From positions 2,270,501 through 2,334,500 of the forward strand of contig NZ_ABTR02000001.1 in the NCBI RefSeq assembly GCF_000172975.1: DNA of 64,000 nt, in the 5' to 3' direction. Source of the DNA: Dethiosulfovibrio peptidovorans DSM 11002 (GTDB lineage Bacteria > Synergistota > Synergistia > Synergistales > Dethiosulfovibrionaceae). The notes beneath the pieces were generated by a model. The model searched no databases. It saw only the letters and a list, made by a program, of their open reading frames with translations, and had not been told where the DNA came from. Shown piece after piece: positions 9,775 to 18,299 of this stretch. Within the stretch, counting starts at the first letter, position 1; each line of letters opens with the position of its first letter. The position numbers and the translations under genes were made by a program.

Positions 9775-11607
9775 CTATAAAAGATCCGGCCAAACCGGAA
9801 GCCAACCTCGATAAGAGATCATACCAAAATCTGCGATGGTTGATAACATGTTTTTGCTAGGATAGCCCGAAGAATATACAGTATCCGGATAAAAAATCTT
9901 GATAAAAAAACTATTCGTTTTTAAAGGAAAAATATTTTTTTTCGACAGACTGCTGGAATAGTAAACCGTTCCTCCGGTGTTTTCAACTGCCAATATCAAA
10001 TTATCTGAAGGTATTTTCGTGATCCAAGCCGATATTGAAACACCGTTCATAAGACAAAATCTTAAAATTCGAGAAAGTTGTTGCTTACTCAGTTCTATGG
10101 ATGAATCAAGTATCAGCTGGGACACGGGAAGTCCTTCCTCCCAGATCATTCTGAGTCCTCTTTCCAGGGAGTTATCCTCCTCGGATATAAGCAACGCCTT
10201 GGTGTCGCTTATTCTATTCAGATTTTTACCGGAAACCAGAATGGCTTCGGAGCCGACTTCGTCTTGAATAGAAAGTATTCGACCGGGCTTCATGGTATCC
10301 TGCCATACAGTCGACAAAACTCCGCTCTGGCTTTTGGTGTAGCTTATCAGAGGACCGTTTATGGACATCCTAACCGATATCGCCGAACCTTGATCCTCGT
10401 TTATTTCCTCAAAAAGAGGTTCATACAGGATCACATCTCTCGTCAACCCCTTTTTCTTCAACGGGGTTGGGGTCAATGCGGTTATAGATCTACCATCGGC
10501 TTTTATTATGTAGACTTGGTCTTTCATCCTGGCCATGGAAAGCCCCTCTTCTACCTCTATTTTGTCGGAGATTTCCCAATGCCCGTCCTCTTCGGGAGAG
10601 AAAACCGACATCGTCCCATAATCGGAAAGGGACAGCAGATCGCCACCCACCCCCCACAGAAGGGAACGAGGAGCCTCTTTATCAAGTTGAACGTAGTTTT
10701 GATCACCCCATGAAAAGATAAAAACCTTATCACCGTTCCTGTCGGAGACAGCAACTGAAGCCCCCCTTACGGCTAAGCCCCTCGGCTCGAAGATACCGGT
10801 TTGGGGAGGGGACCATTCGGATATTCGCTTTAAGGACGGATATTCGTATAGCCCCACTTTCCTAGTGTCGGGAAGAGCGGCTACCATCCTGGTATCAGAC
10901 AAAAAAGCGATGCTTTCTAGAGATTCTCCAAGATCTCCGCTTCTGACGACCTTAAAGAGAGCATCGTCCTCCTCATACTCGACGACTATTCCCTTTTCCG
11001 AAGCCACGACGAAGTGATTCAAACTAAGAGGAACCAAGCCCACAGGAGATTCAAACGACAGCTCCCTGTATTCCATAGGGGAAAAAAACTGGACCCTGTC
11101 GGAAATTCGATCGCATAAGGCCAGGCTATCTCCGAAAAAACCGCTGCCAGCAAGGCCCAAGGTACCGGTAGCAATCTGAGGAGGCAACTTGAAAAAAGCC
11201 TTCAAAGATTGTGAGTATCCCCGGTACTTAACCGGGATTCTCCTAAAGGGATCGCCGTCGTTATTGGAAAACCCCTTGAAAAATCCCTTAGCTGTAGCGT
11301 CTCTGGGACGAACCTCCAGATAGGAGTTCAAATCTGACAGTGCCCTTTCCGACAGCCCCATGGCCCTCTCCACTATAGCCTTTAAAAGGTAGCAATCCAC
11401 GTTATACGGGTCTGCCTTGAGACTATCGTCAACGCTCTCCAGAGAACTCCAATACTTTCTTTCAATTAATTTTCTATAAGAATCGACAAAAAACCGTTCG
11501 GAGATTATTCTATCTCCCTTTGCCGGTTGAATTGGCTCTTGGGCTTTCAAGGACCCAACCGATATAAAAATCAAAACAGATGCCAGTAGACAGATCTTTT
11601 TAACCAT
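9775..11607 (-). CDS. Exported protein of unknown function: TPR-like, beta-propeller-like and VWA-like regions
   Basis: 610 aa, not recognised as a named family. A clear signal peptide (residues 1-22, KK then a hydrophobic stretch ending LKAQE) predicts export. Residues about 35-105 look like two helical TPR-type repeats (LIERKYWSSLESVDDSLKAD; LSDLNSYLEVRPRDA). Residues about 130-400 are short repeated beta-rich blocks such as MVAALPDTRKVGLYEYPSLK, like an NHL or WD-type propeller. The last 170 residues contain a strand-helix pattern (ILDSSIELSKQQLSRILRF, ILAVENTGGTVYYSS) that resembles a VWA fold; this is only inference. It overlaps the upstream 82-aa membrane protein by 8 bases and ends 30 bases before the mutase genes, so it is probably co-transcribed with them. 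Confidence 0.8.
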   Translation of the reverse strand: MVKKICLLASVLIFISVGSLKAQEPIQPAKGDRIISERFFVDSYRKLIERKYWSSLESVDDSLKADPYNVDCYLLKAIVERAMGLSERALSDLNSYLEVRPRDATAKGFFKGFSNNDGDPFRRIPVKYRGYSQSLKAFFKLPPQIATGTLGLAGSGFFGDSLALCDRISDRVQFFSPMEYRELSFESPVGLVPLSLNHFVVASEKGIVVEYEEDDALFKVVRSGDLGESLESIAFLSDTRMVAALPDTRKVGLYEYPSLKRISEWSPPQTGIFEPRGLAVRGASVAVSDRNGDKVFIFSWGDQNYVQLDKEAPRSLLWGVGGDLLSLSDYGTMSVFSPEEDGHWEISDKIEVEEGLSMARMKDQVYIIKADGRSITALTPTPLKKKGLTRDVILYEPLFEEINEDQGSAISVRMSINGPLISYTKSQSGVLSTVWQDTMKPGRILSIQDEVGSEAILVSGKNLNRISDTKALLISEEDNSLERGLRMIWEEGLPVSQLILDSSIELSKQQLSRILRFCLMNGVSISAWITKIPSDNLILAVENTGGTVYYSSSLSKKNIFPLKTNSFFIKIFYPDTVYSSGYPSKNMLSTIADFGMISYRGWLPVWPDLL

Positions 11608-11848
11608 GTAAAAAAATTCCTCCCTTCAGGACGTCGATGCCGGCGAAAGAGGCCAGTCCGAGAGCGATAGAAGCGGCAAAGAGGAAACCTATCAAAGCTC
11701 TAAGATAGAGAATAGACCCTGCTCCTCCCGGTATAGTTCCCTCCGATATTCTCCTCACTACCCTTGCGAAAAACAGACATAGGCCGAAACATCCTAAAGC
11801 CAACAATGCCTGAAGATTTACAGCCGGTATGGACTTAAAAATGCTCAT
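11600..11848 (-). CDS. Small two-helix membrane protein of unknown function
   Basis: 82 aa with two hydrophobic segments (about residues 11-30 and 46-70), separated by a short polar loop RRISEGTIPGGAGS. No family is recognised. ATG 11848 has a strong GGGGAGGG site six bases upstream. Its stop overlaps the start of the exported 610-aa protein by 8 bases, which points to translational coupling and a shared job, perhaps as a membrane anchor. It is the first gene after the terminator at 11883-11913. Confidence 0.75.
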   Translation of the reverse strand: MSIFKSIPAVNLQALLALGCFGLCLFFARVVRRISEGTIPGGAGSILYLRALIGFLFAASIALGLASFAGIDVLKGGIFLHG

Positions 11849-11882
11849 TTGGAGCCCTCCCCTACAGTTATCGAATCGCCAT

Positions 11883-11913
11883 AAAAAAAAGGAAGAGGCA
11901 AGCCTCTTCCTTT
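11883..11913 (-). terminator. Intrinsic terminator after the quality-control operon
   Basis: Perfect 8-bp stem GGAAGAGG/CCTCTTCC with a 4-base loop, extended by flanking A:T pairs. On the minus strand a run of T residues follows directly. It separates the upstream oxidoreductase gene from the downstream membrane-protein gene. Confidence 0.92.
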
Positions 11914-11945
11914 CATTTTACACTACTTAAAGTCATACAGTAGGG

Positions 11946-12917
11946 CTATACAGCCTCTTTCGTATGAGCCGATAGCGAGTTATTTCGGTGTATCTGTTTC
12001 AATACCTCCACAGCAATCTCCAAGGCTCTCTTGCCATCGGAAATGCCCACCAACGGCTGTTTGCCGTCTCTGACGCAGCTTACAAAGTGCTGCAGTTCCA
12101 GCTTAAGGGGCTCGCTCTTGGGAAATACGGGGTGCTCTATGACCTCAACTAATCCGGTACCGCTTTGGTTTACACAGCGGTGTATGGATACGTCCTGGGT
12201 TTCGTAGTTTATGGAAAGGTACCTCTCCGGCTCCATTATCTCCATCTGACGAAGCCGTCTCTCCGAGACTCGACTCACGAGAATATGTGCCATCGACCCA
12301 TTTTCGAAGGAAAGTTGAGCGGAGGCTATGTCCTCGTAGTCGGAACAAATCTTTCTACCGGTAGCGGAGATATTCTCTATAGAAGAATTCACCAGAGATA
12401 GCACGATGTCTATATCGTGAATCATAAGATCCAAAACCACTCCCACGTCGCTGATCCTGGACGAAAAAGGACCGAGTCGCCTCGACTGAAGGAACATGGG
12501 CTTGTGAGATATCTTTGATACGTACTGTATGGCACTGTTAAATCTCTCTATGTGCCCTACCTGAAGCACCAGATCCTTCTCCTCCGCCATTGTCAAAAGC
12601 TGTTCCGCCTCTTCGACGGTGGTAGTGACCGGCTTCTCTATCAATACGTTGACCCCTCTGAGGAGAGCCTTTCTCGCAACCTCGAAATGGTCCACAGTAG
12701 GAACCACTACGCTGATACCGTCGGGACGTGCCGAATCGAGAAACTCATCTATATCGCCGTAATACGGAACCCCGAGATGTTGACCTATAGCGGAAGCCCT
12801 TTCGGAGTTTTCATCCATCACCCCGACGAGCTGAGCTCCCAATATCTCGGTGTAAATTCGGGCGTGATGCTGCCCAAGATGGCCTACTCCAACGACGCCC
12901 ATTCTCTTCAATTCCAC
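11946..12917 (-). CDS. Gfo/Idh/MocA-family oxidoreductase
   Basis: 323-aa NAD(P)-dependent sugar or inositol dehydrogenase-like protein. An N-terminal Rossmann motif (GVVGVGHLGQHHARI) is followed by the family motif EKPVTTTVEEAEQLL (EKP at about residue 95), and then by HIERFNSAI and DLMIHDIDIVLSLV, which holds the usual catalytic-region histidine. GTG 12917 has GGAG nine bases upstream. It is the last gene of the tig-to-oxidoreductase run, ahead of the terminator. Substrate specificity cannot be read from the sequence; nucleotide-sugar oxidation for surface glycans is one possibility, but no related glycan gene is adjacent. Confidence 0.9.
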   Translation of the reverse strand: MELKRMGVVGVGHLGQHHARIYTEILGAQLVGVMDENSERASAIGQHLGVPYYGDIDEFLDSARPDGISVVVPTVDHFEVARKALLRGVNVLIEKPVTTTVEEAEQLLTMAEEKDLVLQVGHIERFNSAIQYVSKISHKPMFLQSRRLGPFSSRISDVGVVLDLMIHDIDIVLSLVNSSIENISATGRKICSDYEDIASAQLSFENGSMAHILVSRVSERRLRQMEIMEPERYLSINYETQDVSIHRCVNQSGTGLVEVIEHPVFPKSEPLKLELQHFVSCVRDGKQPLVGISDGKRALEIAVEVLKQIHRNNSLSAHTKEAV

Positions 12918-12964
12918 CAGTACTCACTCCAATCGGCCTGGTTCTATTGTTCCCGTCTACAGTA

Positions 12965-13699
12965 TCACAGATAAACACCGAAAGTGGCATCTATTGACGA
13001 AAAAAGTACCATTCGGTTCTCTTTATCCCCGCTTCGATAGGATAGATACCGAGAAGAGTTGCAGAAAGTACATTCACCATGAACAGCGATATTCTTCGGG
13101 TCAATACCCAATCCCTCGATCTGACTTCTTATAGCGGGAGCCATGTCGAACCATACGGAGTCGCCGTCTTGTCTCCAAAAGTCACTTTTAAGCAAACACA
13201 TCGCTTTATCGGTCCAGGGATCGTCGATTCTTCGGCTATAACAACAAGGTCCTATTCCAGAACCTATCCAGGCACGAGATAGCTCTACATCCACGTCCAT
13301 CGTCTCCAGAAGTCTGCGCCATCCGGAAAGGACTATATTGTCAACAGTTCCCTTGAATCCCGAATGGAGAAGAAGGCGCCAAGGCGCGGGAGAGTTTCCC
13401 GAAAGCAGGACGGGGTAACAATCCGCTACCTGAATCGTCCCTATGAATCCTCCGGATGTCAGTAAGACGCCGTCCCCGAAGGGCCGAGAGACGAGATCGT
13501 CCCGATCGGTAACTATATCGACTCCGTGCACCTGTCTAGGGGAGATCACGGTTCCCAAGGTCGACAGGGACATTATCACTTCGTCCTGAGGGCGAAGATC
13601 GGAAGAACGCAACGTCATAGCGCCGCGAACGGAGTTCCCCTCCAAAAACTCGAGCACATCTCCATTTGTTCCGGTCGACACGCGAAAGGAAGGGGTCAT
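12965..13699 (-). CDS. pgeF: Laccase-domain protein (PgeF/YlmD/LACC1 family)
   Basis: 244-aa member of the multicopper-laccase-like (DUF152) family. Characterised members act on purine nucleosides or edit misincorporated peptidoglycan precursors. The metal-site pattern is present: SPRQVHGVDIV (His), QVADCYPVLL (Cys) and LLHSGFKGTVDN (His). The C-terminal region GPCCYSRRID and HGECTFCNSSRYLSYRS also match. The start is ATG 13699, overlapping the folC stop as ATGA, which implies coupled translation; the open frame upstream of this lies inside folC. Which of the reported activities applies here is not decidable from the sequence. Confidence 0.9.
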   Translation of the reverse strand: MTPSFRVSTGTNGDVLEFLEGNSVRGAMTLRSSDLRPQDEVIMSLSTLGTVISPRQVHGVDIVTDRDDLVSRPFGDGVLLTSGGFIGTIQVADCYPVLLSGNSPAPWRLLLHSGFKGTVDNIVLSGWRRLLETMDVDVELSRAWIGSGIGPCCYSRRIDDPWTDKAMCLLKSDFWRQDGDSVWFDMAPAIRSQIEGLGIDPKNIAVHGECTFCNSSRYLSYRSGDKENRMVLFSSIDATFGVYL

Positions 13700-15015
13700 G
13701 GCTTTACGTAGTTCCTGTATATCCAGGACAATAGATAGAGACTCCCGCAGCCAACAACGATGTCGCACTCTTTCGAGGCGAGATCCAGGGCTTTCGATGG
13801 ATCGGTTACGGCTATCGGAGGGGCCGCCCACCTCATGTCCCTCGCAGCCAGAACCAGTTTTTCGGCTTCGGCACACCTCTCGTTATCGGGGATCTCGGTG
13901 CAGTAGAGCCGACAGGACATGCTGCAGGACAATATACCTAACACGGTGGTGTAGTCTTTGTCGGACATGGACGTATAGACGACTCCGAGACTTCGAGATC
14001 CGACCAGATTTCCCAAAGAGGCTACCAAAGCCGACATTCCGTGAGGATTATGGGCTCCATCCAGAAGCAGAGGAGGCTCTTTTCTAAATACCTCCAACCT
14101 TCCAGGCCATTTAGTGGAGGAGAAACCTCTCAAGAGATCCGCCTTATTTATACGAGGAAAGTCTTCCATGAGGATATCGCAGGCCAGATAGGCCATACGA
14201 GCGTTGTCCGCCTGGTATCTACCCAATAAAGACAGGGCTAGATCAACGATCTCTCCCTGTCTTTTAAAAGATACCGTCGTACCTGAAAGGGACAGGGATA
14301 AATTGTCCAAATCTATAATTTCATCCGCCACGACATCGGCACAACCTCGATTATCGCATATCTCTCTGAAACGGCGAGAGAGCTTTCCTCCACCATCTCC
14401 GGCAAAGACGGCTCTTCCCCCATCCCTTATGACTGCAAATTTTTCCTCCGCCACCGCCTCCAGTGTATCTCCGAGAAAGTCGCTGTGATCCAAGGCGATA
14501 GGCGTGACCACCGACAGCCTGACGTCGCCCAACACATTGGTGGCGTCCAGACGGCCTCCCATGCCGGCCTCAATCACCGCTATATCGGGAGATCTCTCGG
14601 AGATCAAAGTCAAGGCACATACCGTCATGATCTCAAAATAAGTAGGCCTGTCCTCTTTTAGCGAGGGGTCTTCTTCTACACAGTCAAATATCCGAAGAAT
14701 CGATCTCCTCCAGGCTTCTGGAGATACACATTCGCCATTGAGGGTTAATCTCTCTCCGAAATGCAGAAGATGGGGACTGGTGTAGAGAGCTGTAGAATAT
14801 CCCGAGCTCCGTAACGCCGCCTCTATCAAGGCGGAAGTGGATCCCTTACCGTTGGTGCCGACCACGTGGATGGCAGGAAAAGATCGTTCGGGATTTCCCA
14901 TGATGTTCAAAAGACGGATGACCCTGTCCAGCCCGGGATGTATCCCCGGGCTGGACAGATCTGTCATAAGCCTCTCGATCTCGTCATATCTCTCTATATC
15001 TATTTTTTCGTTCAT
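13696..15015 (-). CDS. folC: Folylpolyglutamate synthase / dihydrofolate synthase FolC
   Basis: 439-aa Mur-ligase-fold enzyme that adds glutamate to dihydropteroate and folates using ATP. The P-loop VGTNGKGSTSALIEAAL is at about residue 52, followed by YTSPHLLHFGERL, IEAGMGGRLDATNV, PIALDHSDFLGDTLE and a C-terminal LLDGAHNPHGM. Length is normal. The start ATG 15015 overlaps the valS stop (ATGA). Codons about 20-31 contain a perfect 14-bp inverted repeat (14924-14958). Confidence 0.95.
   Translation of the reverse strand: MNEKIDIERYDEIERLMTDLSSPGIHPGLDRVIRLLNIMGNPERSFPAIHVVGTNGKGSTSALIEAALRSSGYSTALYTSPHLLHFGERLTLNGECVSPEAWRRSILRIFDCVEEDPSLKEDRPTYFEIMTVCALTLISERSPDIAVIEAGMGGRLDATNVLGDVRLSVVTPIALDHSDFLGDTLEAVAEEKFAVIRDGGRAVFAGDGGGKLSRRFREICDNRGCADVVADEIIDLDNLSLSLSGTTVSFKRQGEIVDLALSLLGRYQADNARMAYLACDILMEDFPRINKADLLRGFSSTKWPGRLEVFRKEPPLLLDGAHNPHGMSALVASLGNLVGSRSLGVVYTSMSDKDYTTVLGILSCSMSCRLYCTEIPDNERCAEAEKLVLAARDMRWAAPPIAVTDPSKALDLASKECDIVVGCGSLYLLSWIYRNYVKP
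14924..14958. repeat. Perfect 14-bp inverted repeat inside folC
   Basis: Arms 14924-14937 and 14945-14958 are perfect reverse complements with a 7-base loop, very GC-rich (CCCGGG at the inner end). It lies about 58-92 bases after the folC start codon, encoding LSSPGIHPGLD. No U-run follows. Confidence 0.95.
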
Positions 15016-17675
15016 TTTTCGGAAAGGCTAGCGATGTTTTCCGCTATTCTACGAATTTTTCTTTGGAACTCCTCTATTCTATCACGCTCTTTTTCCACGA
15101 CATCCTGAGGAGCCCTTTCGACAAAATTCGGGTTGGCCAGCTTTTTTTCGCTCTTGGAGAGGTTGTTCTCCATCTGTTCCTTTTCCTGCCCCAATCTACT
15201 TATTTCAGAGTCGATATCCAGGAGGTCTCCTACCGGCAAATAGACTATACCAGAGCCAAGGACGGAGCTGAGAGACTTGCCGGGAGCATCGGATCCAGTC
15301 GGGATCACCGATATCCTCTCCACCTTGGCTAGGAGGGATATCATGTCCTCATTCTCCTTCACCAGTTCGATTGTATCTCTCGAATCGGTCCTCACCACCA
15401 CGGAATCTACAGACTTCTGAGGAGGCAAACCGGCCTCGGCTCTAAGGTTTCTTATGGCCCTTATCATATCCTGGAGGGTCTCCATGGATTTTCCCAGGGC
15501 ATCGGAGTTCTCGTCGGAGGATCTGACCTTCCACTCCTCCCTTTCCATAGGCTCCTGTCCAAAACCGAAAGCCTGCCACAGCTCCTCCGTCAGGAAGGGA
15601 ATAAAGGGGTGAAGCAACGAGAGGGTCTCTTTGAAGACGTCGAGAAGAACCCAGAGGGTGGCTTCCTTTCTGTCCTCCCCCTCGTCTCCCCAGAGAGCGG
15701 GTTTGCTCATCTCAACATACCAGTCGCAAAGGTCTCCCCAGATGAAATCGTAGAGCAACCTGGCAGCATCGCCTATGAGATATTCGTCCAGATAATCGGT
15801 GACCTGTGAGTTCACCTTGGACAGCCGATCCATTATCCACTTATCGTGAAGCCTAAGGTCCTTCTCATCAGGTCGGGAGGGGTCCGAGTCGCCCAAATTC
15901 ATCAGTGCAAAACGGCTGGCGTTCCATATTTTATTGAGGAAATGCCTGTAGTTCTCTATCTTGCTTGGACTTAGGAGTATGTCCCTTCCGGGCATCGTAA
16001 GGGCAGCTACGGTAAAACGAAGGGCGTCGGCGCCGAACTGGTCGATCATGATAAGAGGATCGATCACGTTACCCTTGGACTTGCTCATCTTCTGTCCCTG
16101 CTCGTCTCTCACCAAGGCATGGATGTAGACGTCGTTGAAGGGGATCTCGTCCATGAACTCCAGCCCCATCATTATCATCCTAGAGACCCAGAAAAAGATT
16201 ATATCGAATCCCGTAACCATCAGGGAAGTTGGGTAGAAATGCTCCAACTCCTCGGTCTTATCGGGCCAGCCCAAGGTCGAGAAAGGCCACAGGGCGCTGC
16301 TGAACCAGGTATCAAGCACGTCCTCGTCCTGAATCAAGTCGGACGATCCGCATTTAGGACATCCTGTCGGGTCTTCCTCGGCGACCACTATATGTCCGCA
16401 GTCCTGACAGGTCCAGGCCGGGATCCGATGTCCCCACCAAAGCTGACGTGAGATACACCAGTCCCTGATGTTCTCCATCCACTGATAGTAGGTCTTGGTC
16501 CAATGTTCAGGCAGCCATCGGATCTCGCCGTTTTCGACCGATTGGACTCCTCTGTCGGCCAAAGGCTTGGCCTTGACGAACCACTGTTCGGACAGATAGG
16601 GTTCCACAACGGTGTTACACCTGTAACAATGGCCGACCTGGTGAGGAAGATCCTCGACCTTCTTGAGGTAACCCTGTTCTTCAAGGTCCGAGACGGCCTT
16701 CTTCCGTCCTTCCTCGACGGACATACCTACATAGGGACCGGCGTTCTCGTTCATCACGCCCTGGGCATCGATCACCTGGAGCTGTTCGAGGCCGTGTCTC
16801 TGCCCCACCAGGAAGTCGTTCGGATCGTGAGCGGGAGTTATCTTGACGAACCCCGTTCCAAACTCGGGATCCACCATATTGTCCTCTATTATGGGTATCT
16901 CCCTGCCTCCGGTTAAAGGAGCCACCACTTTTTTGCCTATCAGAGAGCGGTTATTCTCGTCTCTGGGATGGACGGCTACTGCGACATCTCCAAGGATGGT
17001 CTCAGGTCTGGTGGTGGCTACGAGGATATGTCCACCCTCCCCGACGATCGGATAGGCGACGTAGTAAAGCTTACCTGGCTCTTCCGAGTGCTCTACCTCC
17101 AGATCGGAAAGGGCGGTCTGACACCTGGGGCACCAGTTTATAATGTATTTACCTCTATATATGAGTCCTTTTTCATAAAGCCTAACGAAGACGGCACGTA
17201 CCGCCTTGGAGAGCCCCTCGTCCATGGTGAACCTCAGACGACGCCAATCGCAGGAATTCCCTAGCTTTTTCTGCTGGTTTATTATCCTGTTGCCGTATTC
17301 CTCTTTCCACGCCCATACCCTGTCGATAAAATCCTCTCTGGACATATCGTGTCTGGAGATACCCTCTTTGGCAAGCTCCCTCTCCACAACGTTTTGGGTG
17401 GCTATCCCGGCGTGATCCGTTCCGGGAAGCCACAGGACGTTATAGCCTCTCATCCTCTTGTATCTGCAGATAATGTCCTGAAAGGTGTTGTTGAAGGCAT
17501 GCCCCATGTGAAGAGATCCGGTCACGTTAGGGGGGGGGATGACTATGCTGAAGGCCTCTTTCTCCTTGTCTACGTCCGCCTCGAAGAGTCCTTTGTCCAG
17601 CCACCACCGATAAAACCTGTCCTCGATCGGTTTAGGATCGTAGTTTTTGGAAAGCTCTTTGTTCCTCTCTGTCAT
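15012..17675 (-). CDS. valS: Valine--tRNA ligase
   Basis: 887-aa class I synthetase charging tRNA-Val. The signature HIGH variant is in PPPNVTGSLHMGHAFN at about residue 50 and KMSKS in QKMSKSKGNV at about 525. The editing domain (TTRPETILGDVAVAVHP) is intact. A C4 zinc-like knot, CQDC...CPKC, sits at about residues 420-445, and the C-terminus ends in a basic/acidic coiled coil. The PPP codons are written as nine consecutive C residues. It starts at ATG 17675, 12 bases after engB, and overlaps folC by four bases. Confidence 0.97.
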   Translation of the reverse strand: MTERNKELSKNYDPKPIEDRFYRWWLDKGLFEADVDKEKEAFSIVIPPPNVTGSLHMGHAFNNTFQDIICRYKRMRGYNVLWLPGTDHAGIATQNVVERELAKEGISRHDMSREDFIDRVWAWKEEYGNRIINQQKKLGNSCDWRRLRFTMDEGLSKAVRAVFVRLYEKGLIYRGKYIINWCPRCQTALSDLEVEHSEEPGKLYYVAYPIVGEGGHILVATTRPETILGDVAVAVHPRDENNRSLIGKKVVAPLTGGREIPIIEDNMVDPEFGTGFVKITPAHDPNDFLVGQRHGLEQLQVIDAQGVMNENAGPYVGMSVEEGRKKAVSDLEEQGYLKKVEDLPHQVGHCYRCNTVVEPYLSEQWFVKAKPLADRGVQSVENGEIRWLPEHWTKTYYQWMENIRDWCISRQLWWGHRIPAWTCQDCGHIVVAEEDPTGCPKCGSSDLIQDEDVLDTWFSSALWPFSTLGWPDKTEELEHFYPTSLMVTGFDIIFFWVSRMIMMGLEFMDEIPFNDVYIHALVRDEQGQKMSKSKGNVIDPLIMIDQFGADALRFTVAALTMPGRDILLSPSKIENYRHFLNKIWNASRFALMNLGDSDPSRPDEKDLRLHDKWIMDRLSKVNSQVTDYLDEYLIGDAARLLYDFIWGDLCDWYVEMSKPALWGDEGEDRKEATLWVLLDVFKETLSLLHPFIPFLTEELWQAFGFGQEPMEREEWKVRSSDENSDALGKSMETLQDMIRAIRNLRAEAGLPPQKSVDSVVVRTDSRDTIELVKENEDMISLLAKVERISVIPTGSDAPGKSLSSVLGSGIVYLPVGDLLDIDSEISRLGQEKEQMENNLSKSEKKLANPNFVERAPQDVVEKERDRIEEFQRKIRRIAENIASLSEK

Positions 17676-17687
17676 CTTTTTTCCCCC

Positions 17688-18299
17688 TTAACTATCCACA
17701 TAACGGTTCCACTCTTCCAGGTAAGCCGATATGAAAGTCCGCAACTCGTCTATTCCCAACTTCCCTTCCGTAGAGGTGAGGATAGGGACATCGACGGATT
17801 TCAAACCAGACTTAATATACTTGTGAAGCTCGCCTTTCCTTTTTCCCCTGGCTATTTTGTCCACCTTGGTAAAGACCGTGAGCATTGGCACGCCAAGAGC
17901 GGAGATCCACTCCTGAAGCTCTACATCGTTCTTCAGGAGTCCGTGACGAAAATCGACCAAGTGTATGACCAAGGATAGATTTTGCCTGGAAGATACGTAT
18001 TTCTCTATCAGCTTACGCCACTGGTCCTGTTCTTTTTTGCTCCTCGACGCAAATCCGTATCCAGGAAGATCGACCAAGGTGAAGGGACTTCCCCCAGAGG
18101 CGACCTCGAAAAAATTTATGCTTCTCGTCTTTCCTGGCTTCGAACTGATATGGGCTATTTTCTGATCGATGAGGGCGTTCAGCAAACTGGACTTTCCCAC
18201 GTTTGATCTGCCTGCCAAGGCGATCTCAGGAAACTTAGGTTCCGGAAACTGACGGGCCTCGAAGGCCGTTTGGACAAGTTCCGCTCTCCATCTGGACAT
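17688..18299 (-). CDS. engB: Ribosome-biogenesis GTPase EngB (YsxC/YihA)
   Basis: 203-aa TRAFAC GTPase needed for 50S subunit assembly. G1 GRSNVGKSSLLNALI, G3 DLPGYGFA, and G4 TKVDK are all present, with the short N-terminal stretch VQTAFEARQFPEP usual for the family. The start is ATG 18299, sharing one base with the lon stop (TGATG). The next gene, valS, follows after 12 bases. Confidence 0.96.
   Translation of the reverse strand: MSRWRAELVQTAFEARQFPEPKFPEIALAGRSNVGKSSLLNALIDQKIAHISSKPGKTRSINFFEVASGGSPFTLVDLPGYGFASRSKKEQDQWRKLIEKYVSSRQNLSLVIHLVDFRHGLLKNDVELQEWISALGVPMLTVFTKVDKIARGKRKGELHKYIKSGLKSVDVPILTSTEGKLGIDELRTFISAYLEEWNRYVDS

Noticed and set aside
8761..9780. 339-aa plus-strand open frame
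   Set aside because: Antisense to the methylmalonyl-CoA mutase large subunit; no domain recognised.
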